Of a DNA stretch of 64,000 nt, positions 34,576 through 43,937 are shown one piece after another. Source of the stretch: Thalassoglobus sp. JC818 (GTDB lineage Bacteria; Planctomycetota; Planctomycetia; Planctomycetales; Planctomycetaceae); NCBI RefSeq assembly GCF_040717535.1, contig NZ_JBFEFI010000001.1, forward strand, positions 1,197,986-1,261,985. The letters run 5' to 3'. How positions within the stretch are numbered: position 1 is the first letter of the stretch; every line of letters starts with the position of its first letter. The position numbers and the translations under genes are program-made. The notes beneath the pieces were generated by a model that was not told the origin of the DNA, searched no databases, and was given only the letters and a program-made list of their open reading frames with translations.

Positions 34576-35385
34576 TCAGTTCAATCGGACAGAGTTAAAG
34601 AATTTGTCCTTCTCGGCTCCGGGTGTCGATCCCCGATTCGAATACATGATCGTGTACGCCGTCGCTCCATTCACAAATCCAATGTGTCGGGCTGTGATTC
34701 CGCGTTTCTCCATGGTGTATGCCACAGCCGATTTGCCCTGAAACGTCAGCCGCTCGAGGTTGCTGGCGCCCTGCATTCGTAAACCCGTTTCCAGTGCACT
34801 GATGATCTCATTCAAGTTCATCGTCTGAATCTGTGGCGGAAGCGGTTCGACGATTACTGCGCAGGCATAGCTGCTCTTCTGAACTCCGTAGGTCGCTCCG
34901 CCAGCTGCGACAGTCGGCCCGACGGTGATTCGTTTGGGCGTACCGGGCATTTGCATCGTCAAAGCCCCATCGGGAGTGGTGTATTCCTCCCAGGTTGTCG
35001 CAAACGCCGGAATCGGCAAATTGCCGAGCGAGCTGACGAGCTTGAACCCGATTCCGAACATGAAGAGGAAGCTGATGATCCCGACAATTGTCTTGAGTGC
35101 CGTCTTGAAAGCGCCTGCAGCAGCTCCGGAAGATCGTCGCTTCTTTCTTTTCTTCTTCTTTTTCTTCGGCGGGGGCGGCGGCAGATAATCGTCTTCGTCG
35201 TCAAAACTTCCGAAGTCAGATCCCCAGAGATCTTCTTCGGGTTCCGGTTCCTCTTCTTCAAGCACAGCGGGCTGCGGCACGGAAACCGGTTTCTGACACT
35301 GTTTGCACCGAAACTTTTTGCCAGCAAGTTCATCTCGAACGTTGTAGGACTTTCCGCATTCTCGGCAGGTGGCACGAATCGGCAC
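34576..35385 (-). CDS. Zinc-ribbon membrane protein of unknown function
   Basis: 269 aa from a GTG at 35385, which has GGGAG six nt upstream; the frame extends to 35523 but that part is not protein-like. N-terminal zinc ribbon (MPIRATCRECGKSYNVRDEL…FRCKQC; C7, C10, C27, C30), then an acidic patch, a Pro run and a Lys/Arg run (about 70-90), one transmembrane helix (about 105-125), and an extracytoplasmic domain (WEEYTTPDGALTMQMPGTPK). The MJ0042-like ribbon plus membrane layout is frequent in planctomycetes. Function unknown. Confidence 0.85.
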   Translation of the reverse strand: MPIRATCRECGKSYNVRDELAGKKFRCKQCQKPVSVPQPAVLEEEEPEPEEDLWGSDFGSFDDEDDYLPPPPPKKKKKKRKKRRSSGAAAGAFKTALKTIVGIISFLFMFGIGFKLVSSLGNLPIPAFATTWEEYTTPDGALTMQMPGTPKRITVGPTVAAGGATYGVQKSSYACAVIVEPLPPQIQTMNLNEIISALETGLRMQGASNLERLTFQGKSAVAYTMEKRGITARHIGFVNGATAYTIMYSNRGSTPGAEKDKFFNSVRLN

Positions 35386-35777
35386 GACGGTCTCCCGGCA
35401 GCGATGGGCAAAGTGGCAGCGAAGGTTTCTCAAACTTACGAATGTAAGGATACCGTCTTTTCTACAAGACGCAAGAAGAGATTCGCCCATCTCAAATGCG
35501 GAAGGTTCCAAACAAAAAAGCAACCATTCAACGCCAGGCTGAACCGGACGGCAAATGGTTGCTTAGGGGTAGATTTCGTCACTAGCGAAAAGAAGCTCGG
35601 ACGAATGGATACGGCGTCGATCACAGAGACGAGTTCAATCGCGGCTTGTCATTGCTGGCAGGTGAACGACCGGGCTCACGTGTTGCTCGGGGTCAGATCA
35701 ATCGTGGGAGCGGCGAACACTTCTTGCGATCTCCCCCGATTGGCGACTCTCGCGAAGATCGAGTTCACCGCTTCCGG
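35386..35777 (-). other. Gene-free stretch: csrA 3' UTR and upstream region
   Basis: No ORF with coding character. On the minus strand it contains about 210 nt of csrA 3' UTR up to the terminator at 35514-35564; the remainder is the presumed promoter of the zinc-ribbon gene. Confidence 0.5.
35514..35564 (-). terminator. Rho-independent terminator of csrA
   Basis: On the minus strand AAGCAACCATT (35564-35554) pairs with AATGGTTGCTT (35528-35518), 11 bp with a 25-nt partly structured loop, followed by TTTT then G. It lies about 210 nt after the csrA stop, giving a long 3' UTR. Confidence 0.85.
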
Positions 35778-35984
35778 TCACTCACATCCTGCTGAGACAA
35801 GCGGCGCTGTTCCGCCTTCTTGACGCAGTTCTTCACGAAACGCGATCTCGCCTCGGACGATCCTGACATCTTCGGGAGCGACGATTCCGAGTTTCACCCG
35901 TCCATTGCTCGTGGAAATCACTTTCACTGTGATTCCGCCGTCAATCACGATTTCTTCGTTGGGTTTGCGTGTAATCACTAACAT
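35778..35984 (-). CDS. csrA: Carbon storage regulator CsrA
   Basis: A 68-aa RNA-binding post-transcriptional regulator. MLVITRKPNEEIVID is the conserved N-terminus; VKLGIVAPEDVRIVRGEIA contains the GxxAPxxVxVxR block with the RNA-contact Arg. CsrA binds GGA motifs near ribosome sites. Its own ribosome site AAGGAA, 7 nt before the ATG, contains GGA, which would allow autoregulation. Monocistronic, with a distant terminator. Confidence 0.97.
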   Translation of the reverse strand: MLVITRKPNEEIVIDGGITVKVISTSNGRVKLGIVAPEDVRIVRGEIAFREELRQEGGTAPLVSAGCE

Positions 35985-36069
35985 GGAAATTGTTCCTTAT
36001 TCAAGCAAAGTGCATCCGTGCTGCACTCCAGAATTGTGATTGAATCTCTATCAACTCAGCTGTTTGATG

Positions 36070-36111
36070 GCTCACAAAACGGCCAGTTCCTTGGTCGGTG
36101 AGCGTTTTTTT
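36070..36111 (+). terminator. Orphan plus-strand terminator divergent from csrA
   Basis: GCTCAC (36070) pairs with GTGAGC (36098), with an inner CGGCCA/TGGTCG stem, followed by G and seven T. No plus-strand gene precedes it; the nearest plus-strand stop codon of a real gene is valS, 2.5 kb away. It therefore may end a small RNA starting within the ~85 bp next to csrA. Confidence 0.8.
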
Positions 36112-37159
36112 GTGCTTCGGCGTTTATGAAATACGCCTGGGCCAGACAAATATTGGAACGATTCTCAAAAGTCCGCTCGAACAACCGGCTCTGTCCGGAG
36201 CATTTGCTCAAAGAACCTCGAGACGAACGGCGGCACTTTCCACCTGACAGATGTGAAAATGACACGCATCATCCGTTGGGCGTTCGCTTTTCTCGCTCAC
36301 TGAGAGCGGTGCTGCAGCCTCGATCCGAGCTACTGAGGCGACGGCATGGAAGGTCTTCCCACAACGTCGACTCGGCGAGACGGAAAACATCTCACGCTTA
36401 GCTGATCAGGACTTGCGAAGTCCGTTCGAACGAAATTGAGAATCTTCAGGCGTTCATATGTTCTGCCACAAGATCAGGAAGCCTTCGGTGGACCAGAAAG
36501 CAGGTGCGATGTTCCCTGAGATCAGCGAGAGAACGGCACAAGCGAGGATTGGTCCGCCAGTTGGTGTATAGAGAAGTCGCGGGTGCGGATCGACTCGAAT
36601 TCTGATGGGTCAACCCAAAGAAGGTCCGACCGAAATCAAGTGAATCGATCTGTTGCCGCTGTAATTGAGCTGGGGTGAAATCGCGTCGAGCGTTCGAAAT
36701 CGGAGCCTGACTTCGATGAAGTTGCCGATCCACCGAGGCAGTTTGATTTCTGCCGGAAGTGTGAATGCAATTTGAAAGAGGAGTCTTCATAACTCACCTG
36801 AGCAACCATGCTCAATGATTCGAATCCGTCGAACTACGACCCGGAATTTAGCACTGAGGAGATGGTATACAAATGTTTCAAAACCGTCAAGAGGAGTATC
36901 TCTCAGATTCGACGCGCACATCGCAAGAAGGTTCCTCAGATTCTTGAGAGATCTTTTTCAAAATCTCGCTGCTGGTTCCGATCAGAGTGGCTTTCCGGAA
37001 CCAGAATGAACAGGCTGTCATTCAGTATCCATGAAAATGGCCTGATCAGACGCATTCTCGTGACAGATCAATTAAGATCTATCTGAATCCTTCGCGTCAG
37101 ACCTCCCGGACGACGGTCTCGACGTTGACCATTCTTCTTCATGTTCGAAAGTGAACTCA
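36112..37159 (+). other. Gene-free stretch
   Basis: About 1 kb with only short frames, e.g. 36446-36790 minus and 36808-37086 plus, which have Arg/Ser-rich random composition and no ribosome site. I see no RNA gene or repeat. It may hold a decayed gene that I cannot identify. Confidence 0.45.
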
Positions 37160-37942
37160 ATGAAAGTTTCTGTACTCAGTTTTTGCGCATTGCTTGCGTC
37201 CTGCTGCTCAGTGCTTCAGGCCGACGAATACCTCAATGGGATCGAATGGGAAGCCCCCGCGATCGTGACCGTCGACGAAAATGGCGTCCCCTCGGATGCA
37301 ACGGTTTTGTTTGACGGAACCGACTTGTCTGCCTGGAACAACACCGACAACTGGAAGATTGAAGACGGTGCGATGGTTTCCGGAAAAGGTGACGTGCAGA
37401 CGAAAGAAGCCTTCGGAGACTGTCAGCTGCACATCGAATGGTCTGCTCCCACCCCAGCGACCGGAAGTGGACAAGGTCGCGGCAACAGTGGTGTGTTCCT
37501 CATGAACACTTACGAGATCCAGGTTCTCGATTCTTACGAAAACGAGACCTACCACGACGGACAAGCAGGAGCCATTTACAAGCAGACTCCTCCTCAAGTG
37601 AATGCCACGAAAGCTCCCGGCGACTGGAATGTCTACGACATCATCTGGACAGCCCCACGCTTCAACGACGACGGTTCGCTCAAGTCTCCAGCCTACATCA
37701 CTGCTCTGCACAACGGTGTCTTGATCCTCAATCACTTTGAGCTGAAAGGTGATACTCCTTTCAACCGTCCTCCTCACTACCAACAGCACGCGGATCGACT
37801 TCCGATTCGACTGCAAGATCACGGAAACCCAGTTCGATTCCGCAATATCTGGATTCGCGAAATCAAAGACGCCCCTGGTGAGCAAACTCGTGATCCCTTC
37901 TTGCGAGACGGCAAAGGGAACGAGAAACCGATCGAGAAGTAA
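37160..37942 (+). CDS. DUF1080 (3-keto-disaccharide hydrolase-type) secreted protein
   Basis: 260 aa from ATG 37160. A signal peptide with a Cys pair (VLSFCALLASCCSVLQA; a lipoprotein is possible) is followed by a jelly-roll DUF1080 domain: ATVLFDGTDLSAWN, WKIEDGAMVSGKGDVQTKEA, LHIEWSAP, GNSGVFLMNTYEIQVLDSYE and NPVRFRNIWIREI. The fold is concanavalin-like; some members hydrolyse 3-keto-glycosides. It is one of the most expanded families in planctomycetes. The pcm gene follows 89 bp later. Confidence 0.94.
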   Translation: MKVSVLSFCALLASCCSVLQADEYLNGIEWEAPAIVTVDENGVPSDATVLFDGTDLSAWNNTDNWKIEDGAMVSGKGDVQTKEAFGDCQLHIEWSAPTPATGSGQGRGNSGVFLMNTYEIQVLDSYENETYHDGQAGAIYKQTPPQVNATKAPGDWNVYDIIWTAPRFNDDGSLKSPAYITALHNGVLILNHFELKGDTPFNRPPHYQQHADRLPIRLQDHGNPVRFRNIWIREIKDAPGEQTRDPFLRDGKGNEKPIEK

Positions 37943-38031
37943 TCGTGTCAGCCAGTCAATTGGCAGACGAATGATTTTCCGCCCCAGCTGAATGAGAAGT
38001 CTGGCGGGATCGAAACAGCAAGAGGTGACTT

Positions 38032-38721
38032 TTGCGAGACCTTCCCCCAAACCTGCAGGGACAGCTGTCGATCAGACGTGCAGAACGTGCGCGTCTGATC
38101 GAAACGGGGCTCATCCAGCAGGGAATCAGTGATCCGGCTGTTCTCGCAGCCATCAACCAAATGCCGAGAGAGTTCTTTGTTGAAACGGAGCACAAAGAGC
38201 AGGCTTACGAAAATCGAGCTCTTCCGATCGCTTCCGGACAGACGATCTCGCAGCCGTACATCGTCGCTTTGATGGCCGAAGCACTGCAGCTTCAGCCTCA
38301 CTTCAGGCTGCTCGAGATCGGAACCGGTTCTGGCTACGCAGCAGCGGTCTATGCTCTGCTGGTGGAAGAAGTGTTTTCCGTTGAGCGTCACGAAGACCTC
38401 GCGAACCAGGCTCAATCACGTCTCGATGCACTGCAGATTGAGAACGTTTCCATTCGCTGCGGAGATGGCAGTTTCGGTTGGCCGGAAGCTGCTCCATTTG
38501 ATGCAATCTCAATCGCAGCTGCGACAGAAGACATCCCCAAGCAGCTTCTAGATCAATTGGCGATCGGCGGAAGACTTGTCGCTCCGATCGGAGCGCAACA
38601 GTCCACTCAATCTTTAATCTGCTTGAAGCGAACCGAGAGCGGATTTCAACAGAAAGACCTCGGGAGCGTTCGCTTCGTCCCGCTGATTTCTGAAACGGAT
38701 GACCACACGGAAAGCGACTGA
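38032..38721 (+). CDS. pcm: Protein-L-isoaspartate O-methyltransferase
   Basis: A 229-aa SAM-dependent enzyme that repairs isoaspartyl residues. N-terminal MPREFFVETEHKEQAYENRA and LPIASGQTISQPYIVALMAE are diagnostic, followed by the SAM motif LLEIGTGSGYAAAVYA and the late GGRLVAPIG. It starts at TTG 38032 behind AGAGGTG. It converges with the DUF6754 gene. Confidence 0.96.
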   Translation: MRDLPPNLQGQLSIRRAERARLIETGLIQQGISDPAVLAAINQMPREFFVETEHKEQAYENRALPIASGQTISQPYIVALMAEALQLQPHFRLLEIGTGSGYAAAVYALLVEEVFSVERHEDLANQAQSRLDALQIENVSIRCGDGSFGWPEAAPFDAISIAAATEDIPKQLLDQLAIGGRLVAPIGAQQSTQSLICLKRTESGFQQKDLGSVRFVPLISETDDHTESD

Positions 38722-38759
38722 ATCAAGTTGCGAGTGCAGTCTCGTAACTCGAAGTTGCT

Positions 38760-39986
38760 CTATCCCGACTGTAGTAAGTCGTTCATGAGAAAGTTGGCAG
38801 CACCCTCAAAATGAGATGCGACTGATGGAGGGGCAGCCCCCACGATCGTGACCAGAAAAACGCCGATCAGGATCAATCCACCGACGAGGACTTTTCCGAA
38901 ATCCTGACCCTTTAGGCTTCCGAGTTGATCGGGATCTTTGGAGAGGTAAGCACTCGCTGCGAAAAATTCTTCCCCGATCAACGTGTAATCGCATGCAGCC
39001 ACGAAAAACGGTAGCTGCGCGGGTTGAGCAGTTCCGGCGACTTGAATGGCACCAATTGCGTTGCCGGTTTCGGCCAAGATCAGCGATTCCGCAAAGAACG
39101 CTCCGAGATAAAAACAGGCGGCCGGTTTCTCTCGAACCATTTTTCCGGTGAGAAACGAAACGTAAGCGAACTGCTCATCAGTCACGTAATAGATGAGATC
39201 GTTGTTGTAAGCTTCCGGTCGGCCTGCTTTCAGAAATGCAGTTGCGACAGTCTCACGGGCTGCGGTCATCACTAGCGACTTCGAAGTCGGAGTTTCGAGT
39301 GTGCAGTCATACTCGGCAGCCTGTTCGGCGACGCGAGACAGAATAGTGAGTCCCGCGATCGTTTGGATGTCGTTCATGTCCTGAATACCGGGAACGAACA
39401 AACATGCCCTGCCCATTTCAGTTGCACGACCGACTGCTTCTTCGATGGCCTCTAACCCAGCGATGGGGCGAATTTTCAGTTTTGCTCCGCTTCGGGCCAT
39501 CAGAATGAAGGCAACCACAGAGCCGCAAACCAACACGGTAATCACTGCCAACCAGAAGCGGTCTCCGTCATAAAACTGAGCAGAGGATATCGCCGGCGTA
39601 GCGGCGTCCAAGCGGACAAATTCTGATTGAACTTCCTCCCCGTCGACGTCTTCAACGACAGAAGCACGGTACCAATAGGAATTGCCGGGAATGTTCTTCT
39701 GAGTCGTGACTTCAAGAACTCCAGATTCCAATTCCTCCTCAGTTGGAGAGCGTCGTTCGACTTCTTGATAGAGCCCATTGAACTCGCTGGCTTGTTCGAC
39801 GACGTACACGAGGTCCTCGTCTTCTCCTGAGAGTTCAACACGAACGTCAATTTCAGTTCCGTCATCCCAGGGATGATCCGATGCCGAAATGCCTGCAGGA
39901 GGGGCAGGCTGAGCGGTTACACTGATTGGGAATGAACAAACCGCAGCGACGAGGTAAATCAACACATGCAAACGTCGATGACTCAT
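38760..39986 (-). CDS. DUF6754-like membrane protein
   Basis: 408 aa from ATG 39986. Signal peptide (LIYLVAAVCSFPISVTA), a fibronectin-like extracytoplasmic domain (about 30-140), one helix (FWLAVITVLVCGSVVAFILM), then a cytoplasmic region with GRACLFVPGIQDMNDIQTIA, GLTILSRVAEQAAEYDC, and a C-terminal membrane helix (VLVGGLILIGVFLVTIVG). The central part matches what I recall of DUF6754. It starts 2 bp after the KOW/barrel gene, so the two are translationally linked. Function unknown. Confidence 0.82.
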   Translation of the reverse strand: MSHRRLHVLIYLVAAVCSFPISVTAQPAPPAGISASDHPWDDGTEIDVRVELSGEDEDLVYVVEQASEFNGLYQEVERRSPTEEELESGVLEVTTQKNIPGNSYWYRASVVEDVDGEEVQSEFVRLDAATPAISSAQFYDGDRFWLAVITVLVCGSVVAFILMARSGAKLKIRPIAGLEAIEEAVGRATEMGRACLFVPGIQDMNDIQTIAGLTILSRVAEQAAEYDCTLETPTSKSLVMTAARETVATAFLKAGRPEAYNNDLIYYVTDEQFAYVSFLTGKMVREKPAACFYLGAFFAESLILAETGNAIGAIQVAGTAQPAQLPFFVAACDYTLIGEEFFAASAYLSKDPDQLGSLKGQDFGKVLVGGLILIGVFLVTIVGAAPPSVASHFEGAANFLMNDLLQSG

Positions 39987-39988
39987 GG

Positions 39989-41119
39989 TTATTGGTCTCC
40001 TACCAGTTCCACGTTTGCGCGGGGAACAGTGACCTGTCCTCCGGATTCGCAATCGACAACAAGAACGCGAGCTTTGGAACCAGAATCCAGAATGTGCGGC
40101 TCCGTGGGTAAGTCTGCCACTGTTCCCAGTCGACCGAAATAGGGATCTCGAATCAAACGGACATGAGAACCAACTTCCAGAACACCGCCGCCGACTCGCT
40201 GCGCGGTCTCTTCGGAATTCAGAGTTCCTTCTGTCGGAATCACGATCTCCGGTCGAAGAACCCCAGCGCGAATTTGCGTTGCCCCATTGACTGACGTCAG
40301 TGCACCAGCATGTCGCTGCAGCAAAGAAAACGTATGCTGAGCCATCGCAATTTCACCGAAGCCCTCGGTGATAATAATTGTGAGTCCAATCGACTCCGAT
40401 CCGGTGATTGCGACTCCAAGGTCGTAGCCCAAGATCTCCTTGAGATCCTGGTCATCGATCCCCCCGCCGATGATCGCATTGACGCCTGATTCCTGAGCTT
40501 GTTTGACTGCATCGCCGTGAATTCTGCGGCCTGCAACGAGGATTGAGCCGCGGTGATCTGGTTTGATGAGTTCAGCAGTCAGGTCTTCGTTCGCGGATTC
40601 CGTCGCAATGACCAGCGGCCCCTGAATCTCTCCGCCGATCCCAAAGATGCCTTGAACGAAAGCGGCCTTTGTCTCGATGGAAACACCCTCTTCAGGGAAG
40701 ACTTCCATCACTTTGCCAGCCACAAAAGCGTTCACCTGAACCGGAATCGGTTCGCCTCGAATGATGACCTGCCCGGTCACATGAGAGATCGATTCAATTG
40801 TTCCTGAGTACGGCGAGTTTCGGGAAGTTTTGAACAAACCGAAAATGCCCTTTGAAGTCGCCAGCAACTCGCCTTTCTCGACTTTGTCCCCAACCTGCAA
40901 GTGCATAACTTTGGGAACTTCGCTGGGAGAGACTCCCAGTTGATTCGCGAGATTGATCGGAAAGATATCTCCGGGCTGTTGTGAGCGAGCGACTACAGTG
41001 TCTGCCGCGACTTTGTCTCCTTCTTGAACCAGAACTTCACCGGGGATGGGGAGCAACCTCTGTACCCGGTAGAGGATCTCGTCCTTCACCTGTAATCCAG
41101 GAGTGTACGCATGAGCCAT
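39989..41119 (-). CDS. KOW-motif/barrel protein linked to ftsY, function unknown
   Basis: 376 aa from ATG 41119; the frame reaches TTG 41173, overlapping the ftsY stop. The N-terminal half has two biotinyl/lipoyl-like barrel repeats (LLPIPGEVLVQEGDKVAADT, LQVGDKVEKGELLATSKG, GTIESISHVTGQVIIRGEPI). A middle domain (GSILVAGRRIHGDAVKQAQE, GVNAIIGGGIDDQDLKEILG) follows, and the C-terminus has a KOW-like SH3 barrel (GSHVRLIRDPYFGRLGTVAD). No enzyme motif. It is cytoplasmic and sits between ftsY and a membrane protein in a compact operon. Confidence 0.85.
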   Translation of the reverse strand: MAHAYTPGLQVKDEILYRVQRLLPIPGEVLVQEGDKVAADTVVARSQQPGDIFPINLANQLGVSPSEVPKVMHLQVGDKVEKGELLATSKGIFGLFKTSRNSPYSGTIESISHVTGQVIIRGEPIPVQVNAFVAGKVMEVFPEEGVSIETKAAFVQGIFGIGGEIQGPLVIATESANEDLTAELIKPDHRGSILVAGRRIHGDAVKQAQESGVNAIIGGGIDDQDLKEILGYDLGVAITGSESIGLTIIITEGFGEIAMAQHTFSLLQRHAGALTSVNGATQIRAGVLRPEIVIPTEGTLNSEETAQRVGGGVLEVGSHVRLIRDPYFGRLGTVADLPTEPHILDSGSKARVLVVDCESGGQVTVPRANVELVGDQ

Positions 41120-41169
41120 AAAAGCGAATCCCTCACTGGTTCCGCATGGAGGTCGTTGACCGACCTGAA

Positions 41170-42114
41170 TCAACTCTCTTCGAGGAGCGCTTCCACGAAA
41201 TCGTCCGGTGAAAACAACTGCAGATCATCGAGTTGTTCTCCGACACCTACGTATTTGACAGGAATTCCCATCTTTTTGCGAATCGCGACGACAACTCCGC
41301 CCTTCGCTGTTCCGTCGAGCTTGGCCAATACAATCCCGGTACATCCCGCTGCTTCGGAAAACTTCGTCGCTTGCGAGATACCATTCTGTCCGGTGGTTGC
41401 ATCGAGAACGAGCAAGCTCTCGTGTGGAGCTCCCTCGATTCGCTTGTTGATCACTCGTCGAATCTTCTCGAGTTCCTGCATCAGATTCTGCTGCGTCTGG
41501 AGTCGTCCCGCTGTATCAACAAGAACGACATCCGCTCCGATTTGGGCCGCATGATCACACCCGGCGAACGCAACACTGGCGGGGTCGGTTCCCGGGTCTT
41601 TGCGAACAATTTCGCAGCCGATACGCTGACTCCACTTGGTCAACTGGTCAACAGCAGCAGCACGGAAAGTATCGCCAGCTGCCAGAACAACTTTTTTTCC
41701 GGACTTGGTCAGGTAGTTGGCCAATTTGGCAATTGAAGTTGTCTTGCCGACTCCATTCACGCCCGAAACCAGAATCACAGTCGGTCCATCAGTGGCCATG
41801 TTGAGCGGCGACAGAGGATTTTCAGGGTCCCAATTCGTCGATCCATCCCCTTTCAGAATCTCTTTCAACGTGTTCTTGACGTTCTCCCAAACGGCGTCGG
41901 GATCAACAGTTCGTCCGCCGAATTCTTTGCGAAGCGATTCCACCACTTCTTCAGAAGCTTCAACGCCCATGTCGGTCGTGATCAGACCTCGGTGAAATTC
42001 TTCCAGTTTGGCTTCGTCGAGAATTTCGCCAGATTTGAACAAGTCGCGAACATCAGTTCGCAGCAGGTCTTTAGTCTTCTTCAGTGCCGATTTGAGTTTA
42101 CTGAACAGTGCCAT
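41170..42114 (-). CDS. ftsY: Signal recognition particle receptor FtsY
   Basis: A 314-aa SRP GTPase with a short N domain (no long acidic A domain). G1 VSGVNGVGKTTSIAKLA, AAGDTFRAAAVDQL, DTAGRLQTQQNLM and LAKLDGTAKGG are all present. It receives ribosome-SRP complexes at the membrane. It is first in an operon with the KOW/barrel gene and the DUF6754 gene: its TGA overlaps the TTG of the next frame. Confidence 0.97.
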   Translation of the reverse strand: MALFSKLKSALKKTKDLLRTDVRDLFKSGEILDEAKLEEFHRGLITTDMGVEASEEVVESLRKEFGGRTVDPDAVWENVKNTLKEILKGDGSTNWDPENPLSPLNMATDGPTVILVSGVNGVGKTTSIAKLANYLTKSGKKVVLAAGDTFRAAAVDQLTKWSQRIGCEIVRKDPGTDPASVAFAGCDHAAQIGADVVLVDTAGRLQTQQNLMQELEKIRRVINKRIEGAPHESLLVLDATTGQNGISQATKFSEAAGCTGIVLAKLDGTAKGGVVVAIRKKMGIPVKYVGVGEQLDDLQLFSPDDFVEALLEES

Positions 42115-42223
42115 GGGGTCTTTTGAACCAGAATGTGAAAGTGATAGAAAATGAAGGCTTTGATCAGGCGTGAATCAGTCTGGATGCACGCCGCGAGAAC
42201 AGTCCAGGCATGAACAATATGCC

Positions 42224-43714
42224 CTAGGAACCATTAACGAGTTTGAGGTAGCGCGGATAGATCATATTCCAGATCATTGTGGCATTCGGTTCGAACGTGG
42301 CAAGCTCAGAAGAATTCTGGACGACATTCCGCATCTCCTGCAGTGTCCCGATTTCTCCGGAGGTACGGGCCTGCACGAGGATGTTTCCGAACGCTGTCGC
42401 TTCGATCGGTCCAGCGATGACTGGAACTCCGCACGCATCAGCGGTGAATTGATTGAGAAGTTCGTTTTGACACCCACCACCCACAACGTGAATTACTTCC
42501 ACGGGAGTTTCAGTGAGGCGTTCGATGCCTTTCAGCACAGTGTGATACTTGAAGGCAAGGCTTTCGAGGGCACATCGAACGAGTTGCCCTTCGGTTTCCG
42601 GAACCGGTTCTCCGTGATCGCGACACCAGTTTTGAATGGTGCTGGCCATATCATCCGGATTCAGGAAGACTGGATCGTTCGGATTGATAATCGATCGGAA
42701 GCCTTCCGCCTTGAGCGCGAGTTGAGTCAGGTCGTCGTAGCTGAGCGACTTGCCATCGCGTTCGAAAGAACGCTTACATTCCTGAACGAGCCACAACCCC
42801 ATCACATTCTTTAATAGCCGATAGGTTCCATCGACACCGCCCTCGTTGGTCACGTTTTGAGCAAGTGCCTCGGGAGTCAGAATCGCTTCCGGAACTTCAA
42901 CGCCAATCAATGACCACGTTCCGGAACTGATGTAAGCCCAGTTAGACTTACCGGTGCGATCTGTCGGGACAGCTGCAACGGCAGAACCTGTGTCGTGAGT
43001 CGCAGGAGCGACGACCTCGATCTTCGGAAGCTTAGTTTGATTAACCACTTCCTGCCGAATTCGTCCGAGCTTCGTTCCCGGAGGAACAACCTTCGGGAAC
43101 ATCTCCGTCGGAATATCGAACTTTCGAAGCAGGTCAATTGCCCAGTCCCGTCGATTGGGATGGAGGCACTGCGAAGTCGTCGCGTTCGTGAACTCGGCGA
43201 CCTGACTGCCACACAAGAGCCAGTGAAAGAAGTCGGGAATCATTAAGAAGTGCTCAGCCGCAGCCAGCAGATGCGGATCGTTGAGCTGCATCGCGATCAA
43301 CTGAAACAGCGAGTTGATCTGCATGAACTGAATGCCCGTTTCACCGAAGATTTCCTGTTTCGGAACGCGTGTGAACGCCTGCTCGACCATGCCATCTGTA
43401 CGTGAATCGCGGTAGTTGTAAGGCTGTCCCAACAACTCGTTGTTTTTCGAGAGAAGAACATAGTCGACGCCCCAGGTATCGACTCCGACGGAGACGATAC
43501 GGTCTCCAAACTTGCGGGCTGACAACCGCAGACCTTCGAGAATCTCTTTCCAAAGCCCGATCAAGTTCCAACGTCGGGTTCCAGCGACGGTGATGGGACC
43601 GTTCTCAAAGCGATGGACTTCTTCCAATTCCACTTTCTGGCCATCGAAAACACCAGCGATGACGCGTCCACTCTCGGCACCCAAATCGATTGCCAAATAC
43701 ACTCTGTCTGACAT
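42224..43714 (-). CDS. rhaB: Rhamnulokinase
   Basis: A 496-aa FGGY-family sugar kinase that phosphorylates L-rhamnulose. Motifs: [16 protein letters not shown] (phosphate-binding), [44 protein letters not shown], then [20 protein letters not shown] near the C-terminus, characteristic of RhaB. GGAG lies 6 nt before the ATG. No other rhamnose genes are nearby. Confidence 0.94.
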   Translation of the reverse strand: MSDRVYLAIDLGAESGRVIAGVFDGQKVELEEVHRFENGPITVAGTRRWNLIGLWKEILEGLRLSARKFGDRIVSVGVDTWGVDYVLLSKNNELLGQPYNYRDSRTDGMVEQAFTRVPKQEIFGETGIQFMQINSLFQLIAMQLNDPHLLAAAEHFLMIPDFFHWLLCGSQVAEFTNATTSQCLHPNRRDWAIDLLRKFDIPTEMFPKVVPPGTKLGRIRQEVVNQTKLPKIEVVAPATHDTGSAVAAVPTDRTGKSNWAYISSGTWSLIGVEVPEAILTPEALAQNVTNEGGVDGTYRLLKNVMGLWLVQECKRSFERDGKSLSYDDLTQLALKAEGFRSIINPNDPVFLNPDDMASTIQNWCRDHGEPVPETEGQLVRCALESLAFKYHTVLKGIERLTETPVEVIHVVGGGCQNELLNQFTADACGVPVIAGPIEATAFGNILVQARTSGEIGTLQEMRNVVQNSSELATFEPNATMIWNMIYPRYLKLVNGS

Positions 43715-43937
43715 TTCCGCTCCACGATTCCCACGGTCTGTTCTTCATTCCGTTCGGGAATCATAGCGGTGACACGGGTCCGATTCACCACACCTGTGAC
43801 GATCGTTTCGGCATTTTTCAGCCCAATTTCAGACGAGGTTGTCTCGTAACGGTGATCGAACGCCGACTGTTCTCTCAGAGAATGAAAATCCAGCGAAATT
43901 CGAAGTTTTTCCCGTAACACCGCTCGCATCACGGCAC

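Noticed and set aside
34951..35823. 290-codon plus-strand frame opposite the zinc-ribbon gene
   Set aside because: It is antisense to a gene with clear zinc-ribbon and membrane features and a good ribosome site; the plus frame is Ser/Arg-rich with no domain.
36808..37086. 92-codon plus-strand frame and neighbouring short frames
   Set aside because: No ribosome site, no recognisable fold, Arg/Ser-rich; kept only as a gene-free stretch.
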